DNA of 64,000 bases from an uncultured bacterium (GTDB taxonomy: Bacteria > Verrucomicrobiota > Lentisphaeria > Victivallales > UBA1829), in NCBI GenBank assembly GCA_949292215.1, contig CASEYW010000193.1, forward strand, positions 62,001 to 126,000, in the 5' to 3' direction. The translations under genes and the position numbers were made by a program. The notes below the pieces were generated by a model that made no database searches, was not told the origin of the DNA, and worked only from the letters and a program-made list of their open reading frames with translations. Below, one piece after another: positions 35,327 through 44,175 of this stretch. Each line of letters begins with the position of its first letter. The first letter of the stretch is position 1.

Positions 35327-36925
35327 TTATTGCTGATTCAACGCCAGAGCGCGGCGAATGCGCGACACGGAACCGGCGGACCCGATCAGCTCAATTGTTT
35401 CATAAATTCCGGCGCCGATCGTTGACCCCGTCACGGCAATCCGCAAAGGCTGATTCAATTTACCCTGTGCAATTCCATGAGCCTCCTCCACCGCGCGGAT
35501 TTTCGCTTCGATCTCCGCCGCCGTACAGGATTCCGGAAGAGTTTCCAGAACAGAGGCAAACTCCTCAACGCTTTTGCGTATCATATCATCCGAAAGGAAC
35601 TTTTTCAACGCTTTTGCATCATATTCCACGTTTTCCGGAGAGCGGAAGAAGTAGTTCCAATGAGCGACATCCGCAAACGTCTTGGTCCGGCTGTGCATCA
35701 GATCCGCAACCTTGTCAAGAAGCGGACTGCCGACCGCTTCCGGACAGAATTTCTCCAGATACGGAGCAATCCGCTCCATAAACTCCTCACGGGAAAGCTC
35801 CGCGATATAGAGAGCGTTCATGTTCGTCAGTTTTGCTATGTCGAACTGCGCAGGGGAACGAAGAGCTCGCTCAATCGTAAACGCTTCGACCAGCTCCTCT
35901 TTCGACATCTTTTCCCGGTCATCTCCCGGCGACCAGCCAAGAAGCGAAAGATAGTTGAACAATGCCTGCGCCATAAATCCCTTCTCCCGGAAATCCCCCA
36001 CGAACGCATCGCCGTCGCGCTTGCTGTACGGTTTTCCCGCCTTGTTCACAATCATCGGCAGATGGGCATATTGCGGAGGCGTAAAACCAAGAGCCTCAAA
36101 AAGAAACAGATGTCTGTACGTATTTTCCACATGGTCATCTCCACGCACAATATGCGTTACGCGCTGCTGCATGTCGTCATAAACGTTCGCAAGATGGAAA
36201 ACCGGGCTGCCGTCGCTGCGGACAATGATAAAATCCTTCATGCTGTCAAGCGGCTTTGCCAGATCGCCTTTGACAAGATCGTGATAAAACACCTCCCGGC
36301 GGAGGAAGGTGAGCACCGCACAGTTCTCCACAGTTCTTTTCTCCTGCGGATTCGACGGCAGACCTTTCCGCGTCTCGTCATCCAGACGAAACAGAACAGA
36401 ACCATCGGCTGCGAGAATCTCAAGGTCCTTGAATCCCGCCAGAGAAGCGGCATTCTCCACGGTCTTGCCCTTCGGACTGACCGTGCTGTATGCAATTCCC
36501 GCCTGATTAAGCTGAACCGCAGAACCGGGCGCAAGTTCAATCCGAGCAGGACCGGCCTGCCGGACAAATTTCATGTTGTCACACTCATAAGGGAGTTTGA
36601 AGAGAACAGGAGAGTGTTCCTCCGCCGGATTCAACTTGTAGGCATATCCGGTTTCGATGAGCTTCTCCGCGGCCTGCTTGTGAAGTCCGCTCTGCTTCGT
36701 CTGATACATTATCTCTTCATCGTAATCAAGTCCGAGCCATTTCATGCACTCCAGAAGTTTGTCGATGGCATCCTGCGTGGAGCGTTCCAGATCGGTGTCC
36801 TCAATGCGGAGAAGAAAGGTTCCTTTGTTGTGACGGGTCGCAAGCCAGTTGAAAATGGCCGTCCGGATGTTTCCGATGTGCACCTGTCCGGTCGGGGACG
36901 GCGCGAAACGAGCTCTGAAATCCAT
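35327..36925 (-). CDS. gltX: Glutamyl-tRNA synthetase
   Basis: A 532-residue class I synthetase charging tRNA-Glu. The ATG at 36925 follows AGGAGAG. The Rossmann core opens with RFAPSPTGQVHIGNIRTA (HIGH-type motif) and contains RIEDTDLERS and VYDDMQQRVTHIVRGDDH. Two oddities are visible. An insertion of about 75 residues (from NMKFVRQAG to FLRREVFYH) precedes the HDLVKGD segment. The KMSKS-type motif reads KPYSKRDGD, keeping Ser-Lys-Arg but without the usual Lys-Leu. The length exceeds the usual 470-500. It is the first gene of a run with def, a membrane protein, the D123-like protein and a PfkB kinase. Confidence 0.92.
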   Translation of the reverse strand: MDFRARFAPSPTGQVHIGNIRTAIFNWLATRHNKGTFLLRIEDTDLERSTQDAIDKLLECMKWLGLDYDEEIMYQTKQSGLHKQAAEKLIETGYAYKLNPAEEHSPVLFKLPYECDNMKFVRQAGPARIELAPGSAVQLNQAGIAYSTVSPKGKTVENAASLAGFKDLEILAADGSVLFRLDDETRKGLPSNPQEKRTVENCAVLTFLRREVFYHDLVKGDLAKPLDSMKDFIIVRSDGSPVFHLANVYDDMQQRVTHIVRGDDHVENTYRHLFLFEALGFTPPQYAHLPMIVNKAGKPYSKRDGDAFVGDFREKGFMAQALFNYLSLLGWSPGDDREKMSKEELVEAFTIERALRSPAQFDIAKLTNMNALYIAELSREEFMERIAPYLEKFCPEAVGSPLLDKVADLMHSRTKTFADVAHWNYFFRSPENVEYDAKALKKFLSDDMIRKSVEEFASVLETLPESCTAAEIEAKIRAVEEAHGIAQGKLNQPLRIAVTGSTIGAGIYETIELIGSAGSVSRIRRALALNQQ

Positions 36926-36936
36926 AAAACTCTCCT

Positions 36937-36977
36937 AAAATAAAAACTTTGCCGGGGAAGATCCTTCCTCAGCAAAG
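36937..36977 (-). terminator. Intrinsic terminator of the TolC-family gene
   Basis: On the minus strand CTTTGC and GCAAAG (36977-36972 with 36952-36947) enclose an inner GGAAG/CTTCC stem, followed by TTTTTATTTT. It sits just downstream of the TolC gene (stop at 37007) and upstream of gltX. Confidence 0.8.
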
Positions 36978-37006
36978 CGTTGATTGGCAAACTGTTTCCA
37001 GGCGAA

Positions 37007-38425
37007 TTACCGAAGACTGATCGCAGCTTCCAGCTGAGCCTTCGCATTGTTCATCTCAACGACGGAGGAAACCAGGTTGCCTTCCGCCGTGACCAGATCG
37101 TTCTGAGCCTCGTTCAGACGGGTCAGTTCTGCATTACCGGCCTTGTATTCCTCTTCCACCAGATCGCGGGTCTGCTTTGTCAGTTCATAGGTTTTCTGAT
37201 ACAGCTTTACCTGCTTGAGATTGGTAATGTAATTGTCATAGGCTGTGCGGACATCTGTGATTACAGTGATCCACGTTTCCGTCAGATTGTATTCCGCCTG
37301 TGCCATTTCCGCCTGAGCCGCTCTGGCATTGAAGTATGTGTTTCCGCCTTCAAACAGGTTCCACGAAGCAACTCCGCCGTAACTCAGGGCACCGTTGCTG
37401 TATTTGGAACCGATCGTACTCAGACCGGAATCAAGATTCTTGGAAAGATTGCGGTTTCTGGAATAGGAAAGCGAATAATTCGCACTGAAGGTCGGTCCGA
37501 ATGCACAAAGGCTCGCCCAGAAGGAGAACTTCGCCGCTTCGAGTCTTTCCCGGTACGCACGCAGATCCGGACGGTTCGCCAGAGCGGTATCCAGGTAAAT
37601 TGAAATATCGGGCAGCACTTCTCCATCCGCGGACGGCATATCCGGGAACATGACATCCTCGGGAATATTGCCGTCGGTCAAACCGAGGAGAGCAGCAAGC
37701 ACATATTTGTTTGCCGCATAGTTGTACTGAGCAGTGATCAGGGAGCTTTCCCCGTTGTTGTAACGAATTTTGAAGTTGAGAACATCACTGAGAGGAACCG
37801 CTCCTGCTTCGAATTTGATCTGGGTATCTTTCAGAAGCTCCGCACTGTAATTCATATCGGCGATGGCGATGCGCTGCTGAGCGGCAGCGAGCATCACGTC
37901 GTTGTAAGCATAGGCAACGGCCCGGAGAAGAAGACGTCTTGCATCATCCTCGTCGGCAATGGAAGCCTTCCAGGAGTGGCGTGCGGAAAGCATATTCATT
38001 TCACGGACAAAGCTGTCGAAAATCAGCCAGCTTCCGGAAAGTTCCGGCGTGTAGCTTTCGCTCTGGGATCTTGTCCGTGAAGTGTTGTGCGTGGCATAGG
38101 ACCGGTTGAAACTCTGGTTGATGCTGAACGATGCGTTGAGCGTCGGATAGTAAGAAGCAAAGCTCTGATAGTATCTGGCACGTGCAGCAGCAATGGCGAA
38201 ATATTTTGTTTTGAAGCTGGGGTTGTTGTCCAGAGCAATATTCTGAGCTTCTTCCAGAGTCAGGAGCTTCAGATTCTGGGGCAACATACATTTTTCCTTT
38301 TCGGTCAATGTGGTGTAGCTGTTTTTGTTCACCGCTTCGAACGGCTTTTTGTAGGAGGCACAACTGGTGAACACCATTGTCGCCATCGCTGACGTCAGCA
38401 AAAGGTAGATCGCATTTTTTTTCAT
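37007..38425 (-). CDS. TolC-family outer-membrane efflux lipoprotein
   Basis: A 472-residue protein. The ATG at 38425 has only a weak GAAG upstream. The signal peptide ends in a lipobox (MATMVFTSC, Cys near residue 21), so the protein is probably lipidated. Two outer-membrane-efflux repeats are visible: LTLEEAQNIALDNNPSF to LGLTDGNIPEDV, and ISIYLDTALANRPDLRAYRERLEAAKFSF to LEAAISLR at the C-terminus, with long coiled-coil helices and Asn/Tyr-rich beta segments (NYSLSYSRNRNL). It would form the trimeric exit duct of an export system. The ABC exporter gene directly upstream on the same strand is a likely partner. Confidence 0.9.
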   Translation of the reverse strand: MKKNAIYLLLTSAMATMVFTSCASYKKPFEAVNKNSYTTLTEKEKCMLPQNLKLLTLEEAQNIALDNNPSFKTKYFAIAAARARYYQSFASYYPTLNASFSINQSFNRSYATHNTSRTRSQSESYTPELSGSWLIFDSFVREMNMLSARHSWKASIADEDDARRLLLRAVAYAYNDVMLAAAQQRIAIADMNYSAELLKDTQIKFEAGAVPLSDVLNFKIRYNNGESSLITAQYNYAANKYVLAALLGLTDGNIPEDVMFPDMPSADGEVLPDISIYLDTALANRPDLRAYRERLEAAKFSFWASLCAFGPTFSANYSLSYSRNRNLSKNLDSGLSTIGSKYSNGALSYGGVASWNLFEGGNTYFNARAAQAEMAQAEYNLTETWITVITDVRTAYDNYITNLKQVKLYQKTYELTKQTRDLVEEEYKAGNAELTRLNEAQNDLVTAEGNLVSSVVEMNNAKAQLEAAISLR

Positions 38426-38523
38426 TCTTCGAATCCGTTCCCAAATTAAATCTGTTGAACAAGGCCGCCTGTTCTTTTATTCTCCCCGGCCTGCAAAAAA
38501 GCCGTCTCTCTCTTTATCCGTAT

Positions 38524-38552
38524 AAAATACACTCTTTCCCTGAATTCTGCAA
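38524..38552 (-). promoter_or_regulatory. Probable promoter of the TolC-family gene
   Basis: On the minus strand TTGCAG (38552-38547) and TATTTT (38529-38524) are spaced 17 nt apart, about 100 nt before the ATG. The rest of the 219-bp gap to the ABC gene is AT-rich, with no gene seen. Confidence 0.5.
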
Positions 38553-38644
38553 ATCAAAAACGATTTATTTTTCATGAAAAACAAAAAATTCATGCCGTCT
38601 AAGAATTAATATATCTTAAAAATATAGTCGCGAAAGGAACCTCT

Positions 38645-40480
38645 TCATGCAAAACCGGCCTCAGCAAGGCGCTCTTCCCGCTGAAGTCCGGCGACGGCGA
38701 TTTCGTTCAGCCGCCGGAAAAGCCCTCCTTCCCTGGCAACAAGCTCGTTATACGTTCCGCTTTCCACCACTCTTCCGGCATCCATGACGAGAATCCGGTC
38801 GGCGTTGCGGAGGGTATTCAGACGATGTGCAATCACCAGAACGGTCCGATCCCGGCTGAGAGCCTCAAAGCTCTGCTGAATGAGAGCCTCGCTTTCCGGA
38901 TCAAGCGCACTGGTAGCCTCGTCAAGAATCACAAAACGGCTCGGGAGCAGAAGGCAGCGTGCAATCGCCAGACGCTGACGCTGTCCGCCGGAAAGCCTGG
39001 AACCACCTTCTCCCACACGGAAATGGAGCTGTCCGGGAAGCTCCTTCACGAAATCCCATGCCTGGGCACGTTTGAGAGCATCGACCATCTCCAGGTCCGT
39101 CGCGGAAGCGTTCACCAGACGCAGATTGTCGAAAATCGTCATATCGAAAAGGTACGGGTCCTGCAGAACGACTCCGAAGAGCGAACGGTATTCCCGGAGC
39201 GGCAGTTCGCGAATATCCTTTCCGTCCAGCAGAATCGCTCCGGAGGAAGGATCGTAAAAACGCATCAGCATATTCGTAATGGTTGTCTTGCCGCAGCCGC
39301 TTCGTCCGACAAGCGCCACAGTCTCATTCCGATGCAGTTCAAACGAAACGCCGTCCAGCACCTTCTTCCCGGGAATGTATTCGAAGGAGAGGTCGCGAAC
39401 CTCCAGCTTTTCCGGTTCCCCTGCCGGCATGACGGCGCCGGGAAGTTCCGGAACATCGGAATGAGTATCCAGAATGGTAAAAAGCTGATCGAACGCCACG
39501 CGCGTCGCCGTGAACTGACTGTACACATTGCTGAGCGCGTTGATAATTGAGATCAGAGACGCCTGATAACCGATAAACGCCACCAGAACCCCCACCTGAT
39601 AGCCATGATGCAGAATCTGCCATGCTCCGCCGACTACAACGAATGCAGTCAGCCAATAGCCAATCCCCTCAGTGACGAAATTGAATTTCATCGTCTCTAT
39701 GACTCCGGCGATCCAGCGCTCCTGTGCGGTCCAGACCTGTGATTCAAATTCATTCTGAACACGGTCTTCCATGGAATATGCCTGAATCGTCTTATACCCG
39801 TGCAGACGATCCATGATGATTTCCGTCACGCGCATCTGCGCCTGTGCAGCCGCTTCACTCCGCAGATAGATGCGCGGAGCAAGCTTGTGAGCGGTAAAAA
39901 CATAACATACCGCGCCGAACACAATGACCAGAGTCAGTGACCACGAAAAATAAAAACAGACAATAATGCTGAAAAACAGTCCCGTCACATGCAGGGAAAG
40001 AGTCTGCATCACGGTCTGAATGAAAAGCCCGAGCGCATTGATGGAGCTCCCGAACACTCGCTCATACAGAAATCCGGACGGGAAACGACTGTGAAATGAA
40101 AGACAGAGATGCTGAAGATGCCCGAACGAACGGGCTCGCAGCTTGAACACCACCGACTGCTGCACACGATAGATCCCCCGCATCGCGATGTACCACAGCC
40201 CCATCCGGCTGAACTGCACAATCACAAAGATCACGGCGGCAACCACTGCAAGCGTCATGTTTTTCGCGGGAATGGCAGTATCAATCACATACTTCGGAAA
40301 GAGAGGCATCAGCGCAACAGCGATTCCAGCAAGCGCAACGCAGATCATTGAGACAATGATCTTCCATTTGAACGGCGCCACCAGCGGATGAAACCGTTCG
40401 TAAATATCATGCCAGCCGTACTGGGTCACCTGCATTTTATCCGCTGACACATTTTCTCCGCCGCCCTGCATCTCACTCAT
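38645..40480 (-). CDS. ABC-type exporter, fused membrane and ATPase domains
   Basis: A 611-residue half-transporter that would act as a homodimer. The ATG at 40480 follows GAGG. Residues about 25-330 are a six-helix type IV ABC exporter domain (IIVSMICVALAGIAVALMPLF, IVCFYFSWSLTLVIVFGAVC). The ATPase domain has Walker A GRSGCGKTT, Q-loop VLQDPYLFD, signature RLSGGQRQRLAIARCL, Walker B FVILDEATSALD and the H-loop VLVIAHRL. This resembles MsbA/lipid or peptide exporters; the substrate is not determinable. It precedes the TolC-family gene in the same direction and is divergent from the small exported protein gene at 40695. Confidence 0.9.
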   Translation of the reverse strand: MSEMQGGGENVSADKMQVTQYGWHDIYERFHPLVAPFKWKIIVSMICVALAGIAVALMPLFPKYVIDTAIPAKNMTLAVVAAVIFVIVQFSRMGLWYIAMRGIYRVQQSVVFKLRARSFGHLQHLCLSFHSRFPSGFLYERVFGSSINALGLFIQTVMQTLSLHVTGLFFSIIVCFYFSWSLTLVIVFGAVCYVFTAHKLAPRIYLRSEAAAQAQMRVTEIIMDRLHGYKTIQAYSMEDRVQNEFESQVWTAQERWIAGVIETMKFNFVTEGIGYWLTAFVVVGGAWQILHHGYQVGVLVAFIGYQASLISIINALSNVYSQFTATRVAFDQLFTILDTHSDVPELPGAVMPAGEPEKLEVRDLSFEYIPGKKVLDGVSFELHRNETVALVGRSGCGKTTITNMLMRFYDPSSGAILLDGKDIRELPLREYRSLFGVVLQDPYLFDMTIFDNLRLVNASATDLEMVDALKRAQAWDFVKELPGQLHFRVGEGGSRLSGGQRQRLAIARCLLLPSRFVILDEATSALDPESEALIQQSFEALSRDRTVLVIAHRLNTLRNADRILVMDAGRVVESGTYNELVAREGGLFRRLNEIAVAGLQREERLAEAGFA

Positions 40481-40609
40481 TCCGCAACCTCATGAATTTC
40501 CGTTTGAAACAACGCACCGTGGAAATAATCTACCATGCCTCCCCGATTATGCAATCCGAAATTTCCGGAAAAACAAACAGAAAAATCATCGAAAAAATAA
40601 AAAATAATG

Positions 40610-40638
40610 TTGCGAGAAAGAATTTCCGGATATATATT
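40610..40638 (+). promoter_or_regulatory. Probable promoter of the small exported protein and dciA-like genes
   Basis: TTGCGA (40610-40615) and TATATT (40633-40638) with a 17-nt spacer lie 57 nt before the ATG at 40695, in the 214-bp divergent gap with the ABC exporter. A TATGATATT follows at about 40646, a possible second -10. Confidence 0.5.
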
Positions 40639-40694
40639 CCTCCGGTATGATATTGTTTTGAGATGCTTCAACGAGAAAGACTGGAAAGAAGAAA

Positions 40695-41078
40695 ATGACA
40701 AGAAGAATCTGTTTGGTCGTTCTGTTTGCGGGACTGGTTTCCGGCTGGTTTCTCTCCTCGGCGCCGGAAGCCAGGGCGATAGACCCCGTCACAATCGCGA
40801 TCCTCACCCCCATCGCCATCAAGGCCGCCCAGATTGCTGCACCGTATGTTCTCAAAGGACTGAGCAATATGGGAAAGGCATCCCTTAAAATTTTTCCGGA
40901 TATGCTGAATATCTTCAAACTTCCGCTGGGGATCGGCATGACTCTGCTTGCCTGGCCTTTCCCGGGATATTTTGTTAAAGGGATTTCCTATACTGTACAA
41001 GGATTTCTCGCCCCCTTCAAACTGGTTTTTCATACCATCATGATACCGGTGGCGGCATTCGGCATCAACGTCAATTAG
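40695..41078 (+). CDS. Small exported hydrophobic protein, unknown function
   Basis: A 127-residue protein. The ATG at 40695 has GGAAAG upstream. A signal peptide (MTRRICLVVLFAGLVSGWFL, cleavage likely after APEARA) is followed by a mature part rich in hydrophobic and Pro residues: IDPVTIAILTPIAIKAAQIAAPYVLKG written across several helices, then FKLPLGIGMTLLAWPFPGYF and FHTIMIPVAAFGINVN. I do not recognise the family. It lies 11 nt before a DciA-like gene and is probably co-transcribed. Amphipathic membrane association is likely. Confidence 0.6.
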   Translation: MTRRICLVVLFAGLVSGWFLSSAPEARAIDPVTIAILTPIAIKAAQIAAPYVLKGLSNMGKASLKIFPDMLNIFKLPLGIGMTLLAWPFPGYFVKGISYTVQGFLAPFKLVFHTIMIPVAAFGINVN

Positions 41079-41089
41079 CGGGGCGCAGG

Positions 41090-41500
41090 ATGAGTCTGCC
41101 CAGACGGGATTACAATTATGAATGGATGCTCCGGGACTGGTATGGAAGCGATCGCGCCCAATCTGAAATAGCGGCAAAGCAGCCCCGTCCGAAATCTTTG
41201 TCGGATGCTCTTGACAACGCACTGAAAACAGTCCTCCCGAAATCAAAACTGGCGATCACGCAAATCCAGGGGCGCTGGGTTGAGATTGCGGGAAAAGTAA
41301 ACGCAAAACATTCTACGCCGTCGTTTATCCGGGAAGGGATTCTGCATATTGAAATCTCGCACCCGGCCTTCCGCATGGCAATCGACACACCGAAGATGCG
41401 CGATCTTTTTCTTTCCCGTATTCAGCAGGCATTCGGACAGGATATCTGCTCTGCTTTAAAATTTATTCCCGCAGGACGCAGAGGCCCGGGACGATTCTGA
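41090..41500 (+). CDS. DciA/DUF721-family protein
   Basis: A 136-residue protein starting at ATG 41090. Residues about 38-125 match the DUF721 domain of DciA, the ancestral bacterial loader of the replicative helicase DnaB: LDNALKTVLPKSKLAITQIQGRWVEIAGKVNAKHSTPSF in order, then GILHIEISHPAFRMAIDTPKMRDLFLSRIQQAFG and a final VFIP-like strand (ALKFIPAG). The central Trp-x-Glu-Ile-x-Gly is the family hallmark. It acts in the cytosol at replication initiation. The N-terminal 35 residues are unconserved and basic. The placement after a small exported protein is unusual for dciA. Confidence 0.75.
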   Translation: MSLPRRDYNYEWMLRDWYGSDRAQSEIAAKQPRPKSLSDALDNALKTVLPKSKLAITQIQGRWVEIAGKVNAKHSTPSFIREGILHIEISHPAFRMAIDTPKMRDLFLSRIQQAFGQDICSALKFIPAGRRGPGRF

Positions 41501-41602
41501 ACCAAACCGTAGCGACATCATTGCATCTCCGCAGTGAACAATGTGAATCGTCTTTTCCCTTTGCGGAAACAATCAGGCAATGGAATGGAAAAAAGAAACG
41601 CC

Positions 41603-42592
41603 ATGTCCCGTAAAAATTTTCAACAACGCCCGAATTTCCGTCAGATCGCGAGAGATCTGGATATTTCCGCAACCACGCTTTACCGGGTACTGAATCGGAA
41701 TCTCTGTGTAAAGGAATCAACCCGCATGCGGGTTCTGGAAGCATTGAATGAAAAAGGCGTTTTCCTGTATCCGGCAAAAAAAACGACGGTCGTCTTCGAT
41801 TATGGAGACAATACGTATCTCCAACGATTCACCCCGGCACTGATGGACCGCCTGAACAAGGATTTCGAATGTATTGTAACCAACAGCGACCGTGACCGAG
41901 AAGAATTCCTGAATGCGATTTCTTCGGCGGAAGTTGTTCTGTTCCTTTCCAGCCAGACGCAGAAAACGGTTGATGATGTCCGGAAGATCAACCCCAACAT
42001 TCTCACGATCGGCGTATTCCCGGTCGCGGAAATGGACGTGCAGATCCGTTTCAACGATGCCCTCTCCTGCCGTCTGGCGGCAAACTATCTGTATGAGATG
42101 GGACACCGGCATGTTCTAGTGCATCGCAGAGAGATGCACATCGACGGAATTCCGCGTACCAATTTTTTCATTGCTGCGATGCTGGGACTCAATCCGAACG
42201 TACGGATTGACATCATTGAAATTCCCGGAAAAATGTATGATGAATACATCTGGGAAAAGTATATGCGCAAAACTCCGGAGCATGAACTGCCAACCGCTAT
42301 TTTCTTTGTCGCAAGCGCAGGATATGCCGCATTTGAAAACAGGATGCTTTCCCGTTTTCCGGAACGTTACGGTCGCTTCAGCTGCCTTACTCTGGGAGAT
42401 CCCCGCGATCTCTGGTGGCCGGGTTATCCAATCCATGTCGATCATATCGGCGGACGTGTCCAGGATCTGCTGGAATGGGTCGAGTATTTTGTCAGAAACC
42501 GGCCGGTCATGAAAAACCAGAAATCCATTTCTCTCCAAGTCAACTCTTCCCTGATGCAGGAAGGAACCGTACGCAGAATGACACACGTGTAA
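41603..42592 (+). CDS. LacI-family transcriptional regulator (divergent)
   Basis: About 329 residues. I prefer ATG 41603 (MSRKNFQQRPN) because it places the HTH (FRQIARDLDISATTLYRVLNR) near residue 11; ATG 41585 and GTG 41534 are in-frame alternatives. The hinge area is TRMRVLEALNEKGVF. The PBP-like core has VLFLSSQTQKTVDDVRKINP, ILTIGVFPVAEMDVQIRFND, MGHRHVLVHRREMHIDGIPRTNFF and the C-terminal DHIGGRVQDLLEWVEYFV. Similarity to classic LacI is lower than for the 16356 gene. It probably controls the three downstream genes (cytosolic glycosidase, pseudopilin, giant glycosidase). Confidence 0.8.
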   Translation: MSRKNFQQRPNFRQIARDLDISATTLYRVLNRNLCVKESTRMRVLEALNEKGVFLYPAKKTTVVFDYGDNTYLQRFTPALMDRLNKDFECIVTNSDRDREEFLNAISSAEVVLFLSSQTQKTVDDVRKINPNILTIGVFPVAEMDVQIRFNDALSCRLAANYLYEMGHRHVLVHRREMHIDGIPRTNFFIAAMLGLNPNVRIDIIEIPGKMYDEYIWEKYMRKTPEHELPTAIFFVASAGYAAFENRMLSRFPERYGRFSCLTLGDPRDLWWPGYPIHVDHIGGRVQDLLEWVEYFVRNRPVMKNQKSISLQVNSSLMQEGTVRRMTHV

Positions 42593-42625
42593 CATTTTTT
42601 CCATAAAAAACCGCCATCCCCCCTA

Positions 42626-42675
42626 TTGTGGTTTTACTCCAAGCGTTGTATAATGTAAGTAAGCTACCATACATT
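42626..42675 (+). promoter_or_regulatory. Promoter with downstream inverted repeat
   Basis: TTGTGG (42626-42631) and TATAAT (42649-42654) have a 17-nt spacer. AATGTA (42652-42657) overlapping the -10 pairs with TACATT (42670-42675) across 12 nt, a candidate operator for the LacI gene just upstream. The start codon of the next gene is at 42703. Confidence 0.55.
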
Positions 42676-42702
42676 CAAGCAACGAACGGAGAAGGATTTG
42701 TC

Positions 42703-44151
42703 ATGTTTTTTGATACAGAACAAGGACCGTTTCCCTGTGCTTACGGTTTGATGGAATGCGGAAGGCTGCACAGCAGAACCTCCGAAGAAATCGAACACAA
42801 CGATTTCAGCATCGGATTTGAAACGCTGGACAGGGAACTGTTCGATCCGGAACCGTGTTACGACAAGCTAAGTGAATGTGGAATCAAATGGGCACGAATC
42901 CAAAGCGGATGGTCCAGGACGGAGAAAAGTCAGGGAAGTTACGATTTCGGCTGGCAGGACCGCATCGTCGGTCAGCTGATTTCGCATGGAATCCGCCCAT
43001 GGATGAGTCTGACATTCGGTAATATTCTCTATTCTCCTGAAGCAAAACATCCGTCCGCTGTGGGAAGTCCACCGATCTGTTGCGGACCGGAGGCCATCTC
43101 CGCATGGGAACGTTTCGTTGCCGCTGTTGTCCGGCGCTATCGGGATCGGATTCCCTTTTTTGAAATCTGGAATGAACCGGACAATCCTCTCTTCTGGGGT
43201 CCCGGCAAACCGGAAGCAAAGGAATATACAGATCTGGCCCGGATCACCTCCGCCGTGATCCGCCGCGAAGCGCCGGAAGCAAAGATCATCGGAGGAGCTT
43301 TTTCCGGCCGGAGTGAATACATCACAAAATGCCTCGAATACGGACTTGGCAGCTTCTGCGACATTCTTTCGTTTCATACCTACGGCATGCAGCCGGAATA
43401 CTGTTTGTGCAGCGAAGTCAAAGCGCTGAAAGCGCGTATCCGCAAACACGCGCCGCACCTGCAGCTCTGGCACGGGGAATCCGGATGCCCGTCGGAATCC
43501 CGGGATCACTTCGATGAATGGCTCAAACTCTACCATTGCGACAGGGAAGTCCAAGCAAAATGGCTCGCCCGCAAGATCGTAACCACATTCCGTGCCGGAA
43601 TTCGCTTTTTCAGCTATTACCACGCAAGCGATCTGACATGCAAACCCTACATCGACGGCAGAGGCATCCCGACAAAAGTCGGACGCTGCGGACTTCTTCA
43701 CGCTCCTGGAGCAGTCCCAAAACCATCCTGGCATGTCATGAAACATTTCTGCTCCCTATTCGATGCTGAACTGAAGTTCGATGCGTTCCATTTCCAGATC
43801 GGGAATGACAATGTCAACGATCCCATCCTGGAAAGCAATCCAGAATTTTATACGAACATCCTGGCAGACAGTTTCACGCGCAGTGGGTATCCGTTCTATG
43901 TCTATTACTATCCGGGAGACCTTCAGCGGAATCAGATCCTCCGTTCCGCTATCGGCAACTCCTTCACCGCCATTTCCGATCAGGGTGCGGCAATTTCGGA
44001 ACCGGTTCTGGCGGACCCTTGCACGGGCAAAATCTTCCGCTTTCAGGATTTTCAAATCAGATCGGGAATACTTCTGCTGAAAAGCATCCCCGTCACAGAT
44101 TATCCTTTGATCATCACAGACCTGAACGCTCTGGATCTCGATAAACGATGA
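42703..44151 (+). CDS. Cytosolic GH39-like glycoside hydrolase
   Basis: A 482-residue protein. The ATG at 42703 follows GGAGAAGG. No signal peptide or membrane helix is seen, so it probably acts on imported oligosaccharides. The TIM barrel shows CGIKWARIQSGWSRTEKSQG, YDFGWQDRIVGQLISHGIRP, FVAAVVRRYRDRIPFFEIWNEP with presumed acid/base Glu158, IIGGAFSGR, DILSFHTYG and LWHGESGCPSES with presumed nucleophile Glu259. A beta domain completes the C-terminus. The organisation resembles GH39; the specificity is unknown. It sits between a LacI gene and a pseudopilin and is the only clearly cytosolic enzyme of the cassettes. Confidence 0.75.
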   Translation: MFFDTEQGPFPCAYGLMECGRLHSRTSEEIEHNDFSIGFETLDRELFDPEPCYDKLSECGIKWARIQSGWSRTEKSQGSYDFGWQDRIVGQLISHGIRPWMSLTFGNILYSPEAKHPSAVGSPPICCGPEAISAWERFVAAVVRRYRDRIPFFEIWNEPDNPLFWGPGKPEAKEYTDLARITSAVIRREAPEAKIIGGAFSGRSEYITKCLEYGLGSFCDILSFHTYGMQPEYCLCSEVKALKARIRKHAPHLQLWHGESGCPSESRDHFDEWLKLYHCDREVQAKWLARKIVTTFRAGIRFFSYYHASDLTCKPYIDGRGIPTKVGRCGLLHAPGAVPKPSWHVMKHFCSLFDAELKFDAFHFQIGNDNVNDPILESNPEFYTNILADSFTRSGYPFYVYYYPGDLQRNQILRSAIGNSFTAISDQGAAISEPVLADPCTGKIFRFQDFQIRSGILLLKSIPVTDYPLIITDLNALDLDKR

Positions 44152-44175
44152 ATTAAAACGAAGGAGAAAGAACAA

